Shown here: in pieces, positions 40,201 to 52,067 of the stretch
Layout of the letters: each line of letters starts with the position of its first letter
Numbering within the stretch: position 1 is the first letter of the stretch
Assembly: GCF_029227915.1 (NCBI RefSeq)
Contig: NC_079879.1
Span: 31,502,501-31,566,500 of the forward strand
Direction of reading: 5' to 3'
Origin: Hydractinia symbiolongicarpus
Lineage: Eukaryota; Cnidaria; Hydrozoa; Anthoathecata; Hydractiniidae
DNA: 64,000 bases
The notes under the pieces: model-generated
What the model was told of the DNA's origin: nothing
Databases searched by the model: none
Seen by the model: only the letters and a program-made list of their open reading frames with translations
Position numbers and translations under genes: made by a program

Positions 40201-43200
40201 TAAATTATTATTTCACCACTAAAGCCCATGAGACTTGTAGTTTTCAAAAATGTTTTCATTTTTGATGAGACGCTAAATAAAAGAAGTTTAATCGTCGGCA
40301 AACGAAAACCCGCGATTTCCCGTAAATCCCGGGCTTGGCCCGTATAGTTGAATGTATATAAAGAAAGTACCCAGGGAGTAAACTGATTTCCCGAACGATT
40401 TTTTAAATTATTTCTGCACATTAGAACGAATGAGACTTGTAGTTTCCAAAAATGTTTTCATTTTTAATGAGACGCTTAATGAAAGAAGTTTAATCGCCAG
40501 CAAACGAAATACCACGATTTCCCTAAATCCCGGGCTTGTCCCGTATATTCGAATGTTTACAAAGAAAGTACTCTGTGAGTAAACCCATTTCCAGAACGAT
40601 TTTTCAAATTATCTTTTCACCACTAAAACGCATGAGACTTGTAGTTTTCAACAATGTTTTCATTTTTGATGAGACGCTTAATGAAAGAGGTTTAATCGCC
40701 GGCAAACGAAAACCCGCGATTTCCCGTAAATCCCGGGCTTGGCCCGTATAGTTAAATGTATACAAAGAAAGTACCCTGTGAGTAATCTCATTTCCAGAAC
40801 GATTTTTTAAATTATTTTTTCACCACTAAAACGCATGAGACTTGTAGTTTTCAGAAATGTCTTCATTTTTGATGAGACGCTTAGTGAAAGTGGTTTAATC
40901 GCCGGCAAACGAAAACCCGCGATTTCCCGTAAATCCCTGGCTTGGCCCGTATAGTTGAATGTATATAAAGAAAGTACCCAGGGATTAAACTAATTTCCCG
41001 AACGATTTTTCAAATTATTTCTGCACACTAGAACGAATGAGACTTGTAGTTTCCAAAAATGTTTTCATTTTTAATGAGACGCTTAATGAAAGAGGTTTAA
41101 TCGCCGGCAAACGAAATACTACGATTTCCCTAAATCCCGGGCTTGTCCCGTATAGTCGAATGTTTACAAAGAAAGTACCCAGGGAGTAAACTCATTTCCC
41201 GAACGATTTTTTAAAATATTTTTTCCACCACTAAAACGCATGAGACTTGTAGTTTTCAAAAATGTTTTCATTTTTGATGAGACGCTAAATAAAAGAAGTT
41301 TAATCGTCGGCAAACGAAAACCTGCGATTTCCCGTAAATCCCGGACTCGGCCCGTATAGTCAAAAGTATACAAAGAAAGTACCCAGGGTGTAAACTCATT
41401 TCCCGAACAATTTTTTAAATTATTATTTCACCACTAAAGCCCATGAGACTTGTAGTTTTTAAAAATGTTTTCATTTTTGATGAGACGCTGAATAAAAGAA
41501 GTTTAATTGCCGGCAAACGAAAACCCGCGATTTCCCGTAAATCCCGGGCTTGGCCCGTATAGTCAAAAGTATACAAAGAAAGTACCCAGGGAGTAAACTC
41601 ATTTCCCGAACGATTTTTTCAATTATTTTTTCACCACTAAAACGCATGAGACTTGTAGTTTTCAAAAATATTTTCATTTTTAATGAGACGCTTAATGAAA
41701 GAGGTTTAATCGCCGGCAAACGAAAACCCGCGATTTCACGTAAATCACAGTCTTGTCCCGTATAGTCGAATGTATACAAAGAAAGTACCCAGGGTGTAAA
41801 CTCATTTCCCGAACGATTTTTTAAATTTTTTTTTCATAACTAAAACGCATGAGACTTGCAGTTTTCCAAAATGTTTTTATTTTTGATGAGACGATTAATA
41901 AAAGAAGTTTAATCGCCGGCAAACGAAAACCCGCGATTTCCCGTAAATCCCGGGCTTGGCCCGTATAGTCGAATGTATACAAAGAAAGTACCCTGTGAGT
42001 AAACTCATTTCCAGAACGGTTTTTTAAATTATTTTTTCACCACTAAAACGCATGAGACTTGTAGTTTTCAAAAATGTTTTCATTTTTGATGAGACGCTGA
42101 ATAAAAGGAGTTTATCGCCGGCAAACGAAAACCCGCGATTTCCCGTAAATTCCGCACTCGGCCCGTATAGTCAAAAGTATACAAAGAAAGTACCCAGGGA
42201 GTAAACTCATTTCCCGAAATATTTTTTAAATTATTTTTTCACCACTAAAACGCATGAGACTTGTTGTTTTCAGAAATGTCTTCATTTTTGATGAGACGCT
42301 TAGTGAAAGTGGTTTAATCGCCGTCAAACGAAAACCCGCGATTTCCTGTAATCCCGGGCTTGGCCCGTATAGTCGAATGTATACAAAGAAATTACCCTGT
42401 GAGTAAACTCATTTCCAAAACGATTTTTTAAATTATCTTTTCACCACTAAAACGCATGAGACTTTTAGTTTTCAAAAATGTTTTCATTTTTGATGAAACG
42501 CTGAATAAAAGGAGTTCAATCGCCGGCAAACGAAAACCTGCAATTTCCCGTAAATCCCGGACTCGGCCCGTATAGTCAAAAGTATACAAAAAAAGTACCC
42601 AGGGAGTAAACTCATTTCCCGAAAGATCTTTTAAATTATTTTTTCACCACTAAAACGCATGAGACTTGTTGTTTTCAGAAATGTCTTCATTTTTGATCAG
42701 ACGCTTAGTGAAAGTGGTTTAATCGCCGGCAAACGAAAACCCGCGATTTCCTGTAATCCCGGGCTTGGCCCGTATAGTCGAATGTATACAAAGAAAGTAC
42801 CCTGTGAGTAAACTCATTTCCAAAACGATTTTTTAAATTATCTTTTCACCACTAAAGCCCATGAGACTTGTAGTTTTCAAAAATGTTTTCATTTTTGATG
42901 AGATGCTAAATAAAAGAAGTTTAATCGTCGGCAAACGATAACCCGCGATTTCCCGTAAATCCCGGGCTTGGCCCGTATAGTTGAATGTATATAAAGAAAG
43001 TACCCAGGGAGTAAACTGATTTCCCGAACGATTTTTTAAATTATTTCTGCACACTAGAACGAATGAGACTTGTAGTTTCCAAAAATGTTTTCATTTTTAA
43101 TGAGACGCTTAATGAAAGAGGTTTAATCGCCGGCAAACGAAAACCCGCGATTTCCCGTAAATCCCGGGCTTGGCCCGTATAGTTAAATGTATACAAAGAA

Positions 43201-46200
43201 AGTACCCTGTGAGTAATCTCATTTCCAGAACGATTTTTAAATTATTTTTTCACCACTAAAACGCGTAACACTTGTAGTTTTCAAAAATGTTTTCATTTTT
43301 GATGAGACGCTGAATAAAAGAAGTTTAATCGCCGGCAAACGAAAACCCGCGATTTCCCGTAAATCCCGGACTTGGCCCATATAGTGAAAAGTATACAAAG
43401 AAAGTACCCAGGGTGTAAACTCATTTCCCGAACGATTTTTTAAATTTTTTTTTCATCACTAAAACGCATGAAACTTGTAGTTTTCCAAAATGTTTTCATT
43501 TTTGATGAGACGCTGAATAAAAGGAGTTTAATCGCCGGCAAACGAAATACCACGATTTCCCTAAATCCCGGGCTTGTCCCGTATAGTCAAATGTTTACAA
43601 AGAAAGTACCCTGTGAGTAAACCCATTTCCAGAACGATTTTTTAAATTATCTTTTCACCACTAAAACGCATGAGACTTGTAGTTTTCAACAATGTTTTCA
43701 TTTTTGATGAGACGCTTAATGAAAGAGGTTTAATCGCCGGCAAACGAAAACCCGCGATTTCCCGTAAATCCCGGGCTTGGCCCGTATAGTTAAATGTATA
43801 CAAAGAAAGAACCCTGTGAGTAATCTCATTTCCAGAACGATTTTTTAAATTATTTTTTCACCACTAAAACGCATAACACTTGTAGTTTTCAAAAATGTTT
43901 TCATTTTTGATGAGACGCTGAATAAAAGAAGTTTAATCGCCGGCAAACGAAAACCCGCGATTTCCCGTAAATCCCGGACTTGGCCCATATAGTAAAAAGT
44001 ATACAAAGAAAGTACCCAGGGTGTAAACTCATTTCCCGAACGATTTTTTAAATTTTTTTTTCATCACTAAAACGCATGAAACATGTAGTTTTCCAAAATG
44101 TTTTCATTTTTGATGAGACGCTGAATAAAAGGAGTTTAATCGCCGGCAAACGAAAACCCGAAATTTCCCGCAAATTCCGCACTCGGCCCGTATAGTCAAA
44201 AGTATACAAAGAAAGTACCGAGGGAGTAAACTCATTTCCCGAAAGATTTTTTAAATTATTTTTTCACCACTAAAACGCATGAGACTTGTAGTTTTCAGAA
44301 ATGTCTTCATTTTTGATGAGACGCTTAGTGAAAGTGGTTTAATCGCCGGCAAACGAAAACCCGCGATTTCCTGTAATCCCGGGCTTGGCCCGTATAGTCG
44401 AATGTATACAAAGAAAGTACCCTGTGAGTAAACTCATTTCCAAAACGATTTTTTAAATTATCTTTTCACCACTAAAACGCATGAGACTTTTAGTTTTCAA
44501 AAATGTTTTCATTTTTGATGAAACGCTGAATAAAAGGAGTTTAATCGCCGGCAAACGAAAACCTGCGATTTCCCGTAAATCCCGGACTCGGCCCGTATAG
44601 TCAAAAGTATACAAAAAAAGTATCCAGGAAGTAAACTCATTTCCCGAACGATTTTTTAAATTATTATTTCACCACTAAAGCCCATGAGACTTGTAGTTTT
44701 CAAAAATGTTTTCATTTTTGATGAGACGCTAAATAAAAGAAGTTTAATCGTCGGCAAACGAAAACCCGCGATTTCCCGTAAATCCCGGGCTTGGCCCGTA
44801 TAGTTGAATGTATATAAAGAAAGTACCCAGGGAGTAAACTGATTTCCCGAACGATTTTTTAAATTATTTCTGCACATTAGAACGAATGAGACTTGTAGTT
44901 TCCAAAAATGTTTTCATTTTTAATGAGACGCTTAATGAAAGAAGTTTAATCGCCAGCAAACGAAATACCACGATTTCCCTAAATCCCGGGCTTGTCCCGT
45001 ATATTCGAATGTTTACAAAGAAAGTACTCTGTGAGTAAACCCATTTCCAGAACGATTTTTCAAATTATCTTTTCACCACTAAAACGCATGAGACTTGTAG
45101 TTTTCAACAATGTTTTCATTTTTGATGAGACGCTTAATGAAAGAGGTTTAATCGCCGGCAAACGAAAACCCGCGATTTCCCGTAAATCCCGGGCTTGGCC
45201 CGTATAGTTAAATGTATACAAAGAAAGTACCCTGTGAGTAATCTCATTTCCAGAACGATTTTTTAAATTATTTTTTCACCACTAAAACGCATGAGACTTG
45301 TAGTTTTCAGAAATGTCTTCATTTTTGATGAGACGCTTAGTGAAAGTGGTTTAATCGCCGGCAAACGAAAACCCGCGATTTCCCGTAAATCCCTGGCTTG
45401 GCCCGTATAGTTGAATGTATATAAAGAAAGTACCCAGGGATTAAACTAATTTCCCGAACGATTTTTCAAATTATTTCTGCACACTAGAACGAATGAGACT
45501 TGTAGTTTCCAAAAATGTTTTCATTTTTAATGAGACGCTTAATGAAAGAGGTTTAATCGCTGGCAAACGAAATACTACGATTTCCCTAAATCCCGGGCTT
45601 GTCCCGTATAGTCGAATGTTTACAAAGAAAGTACCCAGGGAGTAAACTCATTTCCCGAACGATTTTTTAAAATATTTTTTCCACCACTAAAACGCATGAG
45701 ACTTGTAGTTTTCAAAAATGTTTTCATTTTTGATGAGACGCTAAATAAAAGAAGTTTAATCGTCGGCAAACGAAAACCTGCGATTTCCCGTAAATCCCGG
45801 ACTCGGCCCGTATAGTCAAAAGTATACAAAGAAAGTACCCAGGGTGTAAACTCATTTCCCGAACAATTTTTTAAATTATTATTTCACCACTAAAGCCCAT
45901 GAGACTTGTAGTTTTTAAAAATGTTTTCATTTTTGATGAGACGCTGAATAAAAGAAGTTTAATTGCCGGCAAACGAAAACCCGCGATTTCCCGTAAATCC
46001 CGGGCTTGGCCCGTATAGTCAAAAGTATACAAAGAAAGTACCCAGGGAGTAAACTCATTTCCCGAACGATTTTTTAAATTATTTTTTCACCACTAAAACG
46101 CATGAGACTTGTAGTTTTCAAAAATATTTTCATTTTTAATGAGACGCTTAATGAAAGAGGTTTAATCGCCGGCAAACGAAAACCCGCGATTTCACGTAAA

Positions 46201-47060
46201 TCACAGTCTTGTCCCGTATAGTCGAATGTATACAAAGAAAGTACCCAGGGTGTAAACTCATTTCCCGAACGATTTTTTAAATTTTTTTTTCATAACTAAA
46301 ACGCATGAGACTTGCAGTTTTCCAAAATGTTTTTATTTTTGATGAGACGATTAATAAAAGAAGTTTAATCGCCGGCAAACGAAAACCCGCGATTTCCCGT
46401 AAATCCCGGGCTTGGCCCGTATAGTCGAATGTATACAAAGAAAGTACCCTGTGAGTAAACTCATTTCCAGAACGGTTTTTTAAATTATTTTTTCACCACT
46501 AAAACGCATGAGACTTGTAGTTTTCAAAAATGTTTTCATTTTTGATGAGACGCTGAATAAAAGGAGTTTATCGCCGGCAAACGAAAACCCGCGATTTCCC
46601 GTAAATTCCGCACTCGGCCCGTATAGTCAAAAGTATACAAAGAAAGTACCCAGGGAGTAAACTCATTTCCCGAAATATTTTTTAAATTATTTTTTCACCA
46701 CTAAAACGCATGAGACTTGTTGTTTTCAGAAATGTCTTCATTTTTGATGAGACGCTTAGTGAAAGTGGTTTAATCGCCGTCAAACGAAAACCCGCGATTT
46801 CCTGTAATCCCGGGCTTGGCCCGTATAGTCGAATGTATACAAAGAAATTACCCTGTGAGTAAACTCATTTCCAAAACGATTTTTTAAATTATCTTTTCAC
46901 CACTAAAACGCATGAGACTTTTAGTTTTCAAAAATGTTTTCATTTTTGATGAAACGCTGAATAAAAGGAGTTCAATCGCCGGCAAACGAAAACCTGCAAT
47001 TTCCCGTAAATCCCGGACTCGGCCCGTATAGTCAAAAGTATACAAAAAAAGTACCCAGGG
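34300..47060. repeat. 22-monomer HOR in three tandem copies, middle copy shorter by three monomers
   Basis: Three blocks run in tandem: about 34300-38755 (4456 bp), 38756-42603 (3848 bp) and 42604-47060 (4456 bp). Each begins just upstream of a CGAAAGATCTTTTAAATT monomer followed by TTTTTGATCAGACGC. Comparable points are offset 4456 and 3848 bp (34529, 38985 and 42833; 36352, 40200 and 44656). The middle copy jumps in register near 40055, at the shared TTTTTGATGA-ACGCT motif, removing 608 bp (exactly three monomers). Copies are almost identical. I see only scattered changes, such as GTACCG at about 44216 for GTACCC and CGCTGGC at about 45558 for CGCCGGC. Confidence 0.9.
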
Positions 47061-50000
47061 AGTAAACTCATTTCCCGAACGATTTTTTAAATTATTATTT
47101 CACCACTAAAGCCCATGAGACTTGTAGTTTTCAAAAATGTTTTCATTTTTGATGAGACGCTAAATAAAAGAAGTTTAATCGTCGGCAAACGATAACCCGC
47201 GATTTCCCGTAAATCCCGGGCTTGGCCCGTATAGTTGAATGTATATAAAGAAAGTACCTAGGGAGTAAACTGATTTCCCGAACGATTTTTCAAATTATTT
47301 CTGCACACTAGAACGAATGAGACTTGTAGTTTCCAAAAATGTTTTCATTTTTAATGAGACGCTTAATGAAAGAGGTTTAATCGCCGGCAAACGAAATACC
47401 ACGATTTCCCTAAATCCCGGGCTTGTCCCGTATAGTCGAATGTTTACAAAGAAAGTACCCTGTGAGTAAACCCATTTCCAGAACGATTTTTCAAATTATC
47501 TTTTCACCACTAAAACGCATGAGACTTGTAGTTTCCAAAAATGTTTTCATTTTTAATGAGACGCTTAATGAAAGAGGTTTAATCGCCGGCAAACGAAATA
47601 CCACGATTTCCCTAAATCCCGGGCTTGTCCCGTATAGTCGAATGTTTACAAAGAAAGTACCCTGTGAGTAAACCCATTTCCAGAACGATTTTTTAAATTA
47701 TCTTTTCACCACTAAAACGCATGAGACTTGTAGTTTTCAACAATGTTTTCATTTTTGATGAGACGCTTAATGAAAGAGGTTTAATCGCCGGCAAACGAAA
47801 ACCCGTGATTTCCCGTAAATCCCGGGCTCGGCCCGTATACTTAAATGTATACAAAGAAAGTACCCTGTGAGTAATCTCATTTCCAGAACGATTTTTTAAA
47901 TTATTCTTTCACCACTAAAACGCATAACACTTGTAGTTTTCAAAAATGTTTTCATTTTTGATGAGACGCTGAATAAAAGAAGTTTAATCGCCGGCAAACG
48001 AAAACCCGCGATTTCCCGTAAATCCCGGACTTGGCCCATATAGTGAAAAGTATACAAAGAAAGTACCCAGGGAGTAAACTCATTTCCCCAACGATTTTTT
48101 AAATTATTTTTTCACCACTAAAACGCATGAGACTTGTAGTCTTCAAACTTGTTTTCATTTTTGATGAGACGCTGAATAAAAGAAGTTTAATCGCCGGCAA
48201 ACGAAATGCTGCGTTTTCCCGTAAATCCCGGACTCGGCCTGTAAATTCAAAAGTATACAAAGAAAGTACCCAGGGTGTAAACTCATTTCCCGAACGATTT
48301 TTTAAATTATTATTTCACCACTAAAGCCCATGAGACTTGTGGTTTTTAAAAATGTTTTCATTATTGATGAGACGCTGAATAAAAGAAGTTTAATCGCCGG
48401 CAAACGAAAACCTGCGACTTCCCTTAAATCCCGGACTCGGCCCGTATAGTCAAAAGTATACAAAGAAAGTACCCAGGGAGTAAACTCATTTCCCGAACGA
48501 TTTTTTAAAATATTTTTTCCACCACTAAAACGCATGAGACTTGTAGTTTTCAAAAATGTTTTCATTTTTTATGAGACGCTAAATAAAAGAAGTTTAATCG
48601 TCGGCAAACGAAAACCTGCGATTTCCCGTAAATCCCGGACTCGGCCCGTATAGTCAAAAGTATACAAAGAAAGTACCCAGGGTGTAAACTCATTTCCCGA
48701 ACGATTTTTTAAATTATTATTTCACCACTAAAGCCCATGAGACTTGTATTTTTTAAAAATGTTTTCATTTTTGATGAGACGCTGAATAAAAGAAGTTTAA
48801 TTGCCGGCAAACGAAAACCCGCGATTTCCCGTAAATCCCGGGCTTGGCCCGTATAGTCAAAAGTATACAAAGAAAGTACCCAGGGAGTAAACTCATTTCC
48901 CGAACGGTTTTTTAAATTTTTTTTTCACCACTAAAACGCATGAGACTTGTAGTTTTCAAAAATGTTTTCATTTTTGATGAGAGGCTGAATAAAAGGAGTT
49001 TAATCGCCGGCAAACGAAAACCTGCGATTTCCCGTAAATCCCGGACTCGGCCCGTATAGTCAAAAGTATACAAAGAAAGTACCCAGGGAGGAAACTCATT
49101 TCCAAAACGGTTTTTTAAATTATCTTTTCACCACTAAAACGCATGAGACTTGTAGTTTTCAAAAATGTTTTCATTTTTGATGAAACGCTGAATAAAAGGA
49201 GTTTAATCGCCGGCAAACGAAAACCTGCGATTTCCCGTAAATCCCGGACTCGGCCCGTATAGTCAAAAGTATACAAAAAAAGTATCCAGGAAGTAAACTC
49301 ATTTCCCGAACGATTTTTTAAATTATTATTTCACCACTAAAGCCCATGAGACTTGTAGTTTTCAAAAATGTTTTCATTTTTGATGAGACGCTAAATAAAA
49401 GAAGTTTAATCGTCGGCAAACGAAAACCCGCGATTTCCCGTAAATCCTGGGCTTGGCCCGTATAGTTGAATGTATATAAAGAAAGTACCCAGGGAGTAAA
49501 CTGATTTCCCGAACGATTTTTTAAATTATTTCTGCATATTAGAACGAATGAGACTTGTAGTCTCCAAAAAATGTTTTCATTTTTAATGAGACGCTTAATG
49601 AAAGAAGTTTAATCGCCGGCAAACGAAATACCACGATTTCCCTAAATCCCGGGCTTGTCCCGTATATTCGAATGTTTACAAAAAAAGTACCCTGTGAGTA
49701 AACCCATTTCCAGAACGATTTTTTAAATTATCTTTTCACCACTAAAACGCACGAGACTTGTAGTTTTCAACAATGTTTTCATTTTTGATGAGACGCTTAA
49801 TTAAAGAGGTTTAATCGCCGGCAAACGAAAACCCGCGATTTCCCGTAAATCCCGGGCTTGGCCCGTATAGTTAAATGTATACAAAGAAAGTACCCTGTGA
49901 GTAATCTCATTTCCAGAACGATTTTTTAAATTATTTTTTCACCACTAAAACGCATGAGACTTGTAGTTTTCAGAAATGTCTTCATTTTTGATGAGACGCT

Positions 50001-50614
50001 TAGTGAAAGTGGTTTAATCGCCGGCAAACGAAAACCCGCGATTTCCCGTAAATCCCGGGCTTGGCCCGTATAGTTAAATGTATACAAAGAAAGTACCCTG
50101 TGAGTAATCTCATTTCCAGAACGATTTTTTAAAATATTTTTTCCACCACTAAAACGCATGAGACTTGTAGTTTTCAGAAATGTTTTCATTTTTGATGAGA
50201 CGCTAAATAAAAGAAGTTTAATCGTCGGCAAACGAAAACCTGCGATTTCCCGTAAATCCCGGACTCGGCCCGTATAGTCAAAAGTATACAAAGAAAGTAC
50301 CCAGGGTGTAAACTCATTTCCCGAACAATTTTTTAAATTATTATTTCACCACTAAAGCCCATGAGACTTGTAGTTTTTAAAAATGTTTTCATTTTTGATG
50401 AGACGCTGAATAAAAGAAGTTTAATTGCCGGCAAACGAAAACCCGCGATTTCCCGTAAATCCCGGGCTTGGCCCGTATAGTCAAAAGTATACAAAGAAAG
50501 TACCCAGGGAGTAAACTCATTTCCCGAACGATTTTTTAAATTATTTTTTCACCACTAAAACGCATGAGACTTGTAGTTTTCAAAAATATTTTCATTTTTA
50601 ATGAGACGCTTAAT
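47061..50614. repeat. Mosaic satellite segment up to the transposon
   Basis: Regular 203-bp monomers. The part at about 48.06-48.90 kb closely matches 23.57-24.35 kb, with the CTTCAAACTTG and CGAAATGCTGCG variants. From about 49.15 kb it follows the same monomer order as the HOR block at 36.2-37.8 kb with some monomers missing. The final monomer stops at ATGAGACGCTTAAT, where the transposon starts. Confidence 0.75.
50608..50614. other. Target site duplication, left copy (GCTTAAT)
   Basis: GCTTAAT immediately precedes the left terminal repeat and is repeated at 56490-56496. Uninterrupted monomers elsewhere read GAGACGCTTAATGAAAGAGG, so the pre-insertion site had one copy and the second was made on insertion. 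Confidence 0.9.
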
Positions 50615-50626
50615 TAGGCTGTTCAG
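50615..50626 (+). repeat. Left terminal inverted repeat
   Basis: TAGGCTGTTCAG, the exact reverse complement of 56478-56489. It overlaps a 12-bp palindrome at 50625-50636. Confidence 0.92.
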
Positions 50627-50636
50627 TCACGTGACT
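50625..50636. promoter_or_regulatory. Subterminal palindrome with CACGTG core
   Basis: AGTCACGTGACT is a perfect 12-bp palindrome just inside the left end and contains an E-box-like CACGTG. It has no counterpart at the right end, so the two termini are asymmetric. A role in transposase or host-factor binding is inference. Confidence 0.5.
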
Positions 50637-51686
50637 TTTTGCCGTGTTCGGAAATTCAGCTTAAAACAAGCTCGCACACGGCAACGCGTATTTTGTTATT
50701 GCGCGTGATGGCACTTATTTTAAATCGTCGAATTCGGCACCTATTTCGCTTAAGACAGATGGTGTATGGGCAGATAGTGATTGTTAAGTACCTTAAATTT
50801 GTTATTTTGAATGAGACTTGTTTAAACGACCAACAGTGTATTCAGATTTCGACGAGGGAAATGTAAACTTGGCGCAAACAGAGGAAAGTGCATGACGTAT
50901 CAGGTAGTCTCACTTGAAATTAGTTTATATTAAAAATATACTTTCAATTTCTATTCTTATTCCTAACTTTCCTGCATGACAAATCTGGAGAAAAAGCATT
51001 TTTTGTTTATATCGAACCCCCGTCTTAAAGTTCTATGTGACTTGCTGCAGTGCAACAACGAATTTCGACTTTTTATTTATTTTATTTTATTATATAATTT
51101 ATAGTCTTGGAATGATGGCTATTAATCATGGCTATGTGCTAGATATTCCAGTTAACATTAGACACAGCTACTAAACTAAAGCACCAAAGCTAGCTAGCTA
51201 CCTAGCTATATATATATTAGCCGAAGTAGTGGACCAGAAGATGGAGTGTGTGATGTTGTGTTTAATTATTCCATACCACTGTGTGGTTAATAGATAAAGG
51301 TATATTTTACTTACTACTAGTGTGATTTGGTTTTTAAACACTTAAAGTATTAGGCTTGGAAATTTGTTGATTCCAGATACCAATTTGTTACCCACTCAGT
51401 TCTTGCAAACTGTTTACTGTTTACCATTATTCTTTTTTACAAAAACGTCTCTCTTCCAACTTTCCAGGCCTAAAGTTAGCTAAGAGTCAGAGTAGGTTAC
51501 TTTATAGCTAGCTTATACTGTTTTAAAAAGCAAGATTTAGATAATAATTGAAGAGATAATGATTATATAATGTTATTTTTGTAAATATTCCATTGTTTAG
51601 TATGTATAGCTATATCATAATTGCTGACGTAAACTAGAAAGGCAGATAAAACACAGTCTAGGTAGGAATGGTATTTTAAAAATAAT
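50637..51686. other. Left noncoding arm of the transposon
   Basis: About 1.05 kb between the terminal repeat and the first transposase-frame ATG. It holds an inverted repeat GCCGTGT (50641-50647) / ACACGGC (50676-50682), a TAGC/TA-rich simple repeat near 51190-51218 and AT-rich sequence. The words AATCTGGAG (50982-50990) and ACCCCCGTCTT (51016-51026) recur in the same orientation in the right arm. A 75-codon open frame at 50639-50866 has a non-ATG start and no recognisable feature. The promoter must lie here if the element is expressed, but I cannot place it. Confidence 0.6.
51190..51218. repeat. Short TAGC / TA simple repeat
   Basis: A run of TAGCTAGCTA, CCTAGC and TATATATATA units inside the left arm of the transposon. 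Simple low-complexity sequence; the TATATATA stretch lies about 470 bp upstream of the first ATG and cannot be assigned a promoter role from sequence alone. Confidence 0.6.
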
Positions 51687-52001
51687 ATGCATTGGTTGAA
51701 AGTTTTGCAGCTTATGTTAGACAATAAAATTATTAGTGCAGTTTCGCTTGATATATTTTCAGCTTTAAAAATGAGTATTAAAAATAAACAAGTTTATGAT
51801 CTTTTTTCTTCATTGAATGAAAAAAGCATTAAAGAAGTAAGTGATGGATTTGTTTTACTTGGTGTTGAAATAACATGTCCAGAAAAAGCGTTATATACAA
51901 AAGTTAAAAGACTAGTAGAGAAAGTAAATGGTCTGAAAAAAAGGAAAGCTAATTCTGCTATAGAAACTTTGTTGGAAGCTGAGTTTAGTGTTCCAGTGTA
52001 A
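51687..52001 (+). pseudogene. N-terminal segment of the transposase, ended by an in-frame TAA
   Basis: A 104-codon frame starts at ATG 51687 (A at -3, in-frame stop upstream at 51663) and ends at TAA 51999-52001. The frame stays open beyond this stop, without a shift, into the roughly 1000-codon transposase frame. The two are therefore most simply one gene with a single nonsense codon. The segment is mixed helical, with hydrophobic stretches near residues 1-25 and 55-65 and a basic cluster near residues 72-90 (KVKRLVEKVNGLKKRKAN). I recognise no named domain. Alternatives are a separate small protein, stop-codon readthrough, or an upstream ORF that regulates translation. A 21-bp GT-AG stretch spanning the stop would keep frame but is too short to be a normal animal intron. 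Confidence 0.6.
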
Positions 52002-52067
52002 ATTACCCCACATCAGCGATCTATTGATGCGGCTAGTTCTAGAAATGAAGTTTTGTTTAAAGAGAAA

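Larger units (their letters stand above)
1..50614. repeat. 203-bp tandem satellite array, left segment
   Basis: Head-to-tail copies of a monomer of about 203 bp fill this interval, all in the same orientation, about 248 copies. Taking CGGGCTTGGCCCG as monomer start, recognisable landmarks follow in order: GTATAC near base 25, ACCCAGGGAG or ACCCTGTGAG near 41, CATTTCCCGAACGATTTTTT near 56, TTTCACCACTAAAACGCATG near 86, GACTTGTAGTTTTC near 105, CATTTTTGATGAGACGC near 131, TCGCCGGCAAACGAAAACCC near 166 and ATTTCCCGTAAATCC at the end. The unit contains the small inverted repeat CGGGC-TTG-GCCCG and the palindromes GTATAC and GCCGGC. Monomers differ by diagnostic substitutions and are organised in the higher-order repeats listed separately. 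No gene is present. Open frames of 60-143 codons occur on both strands but are repeat by-products. A centromeric or pericentromeric location is plausible from the organisation but is not shown by sequence alone. Confidence 0.97.

Noticed and set aside
34300-47060. Assembly duplication as the cause of the near-identical blocks
   Set aside because: Not excluded, but the copies differ by scattered substitutions and by a clean three-monomer deletion. Real tandem duplication is more likely than a repeated contig.
1-50614. CRISPR-like periodic repeats
   Set aside because: The repeats are contiguous 203-bp units with no unique spacers, in a eukaryotic context.
50639-50866. 75-codon open frame in the transposon left arm
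   Set aside because: It has a non-ATG start, no recognisable motif, and lies over the subterminal inverted repeat.
51996-52016. A 21-bp GT-AG intron that would remove the in-frame stop
   Set aside because: Removal would keep frame, but 21 bp is below the usual minimum for animal introns. A single nonsense change or separate ORFs is simpler.
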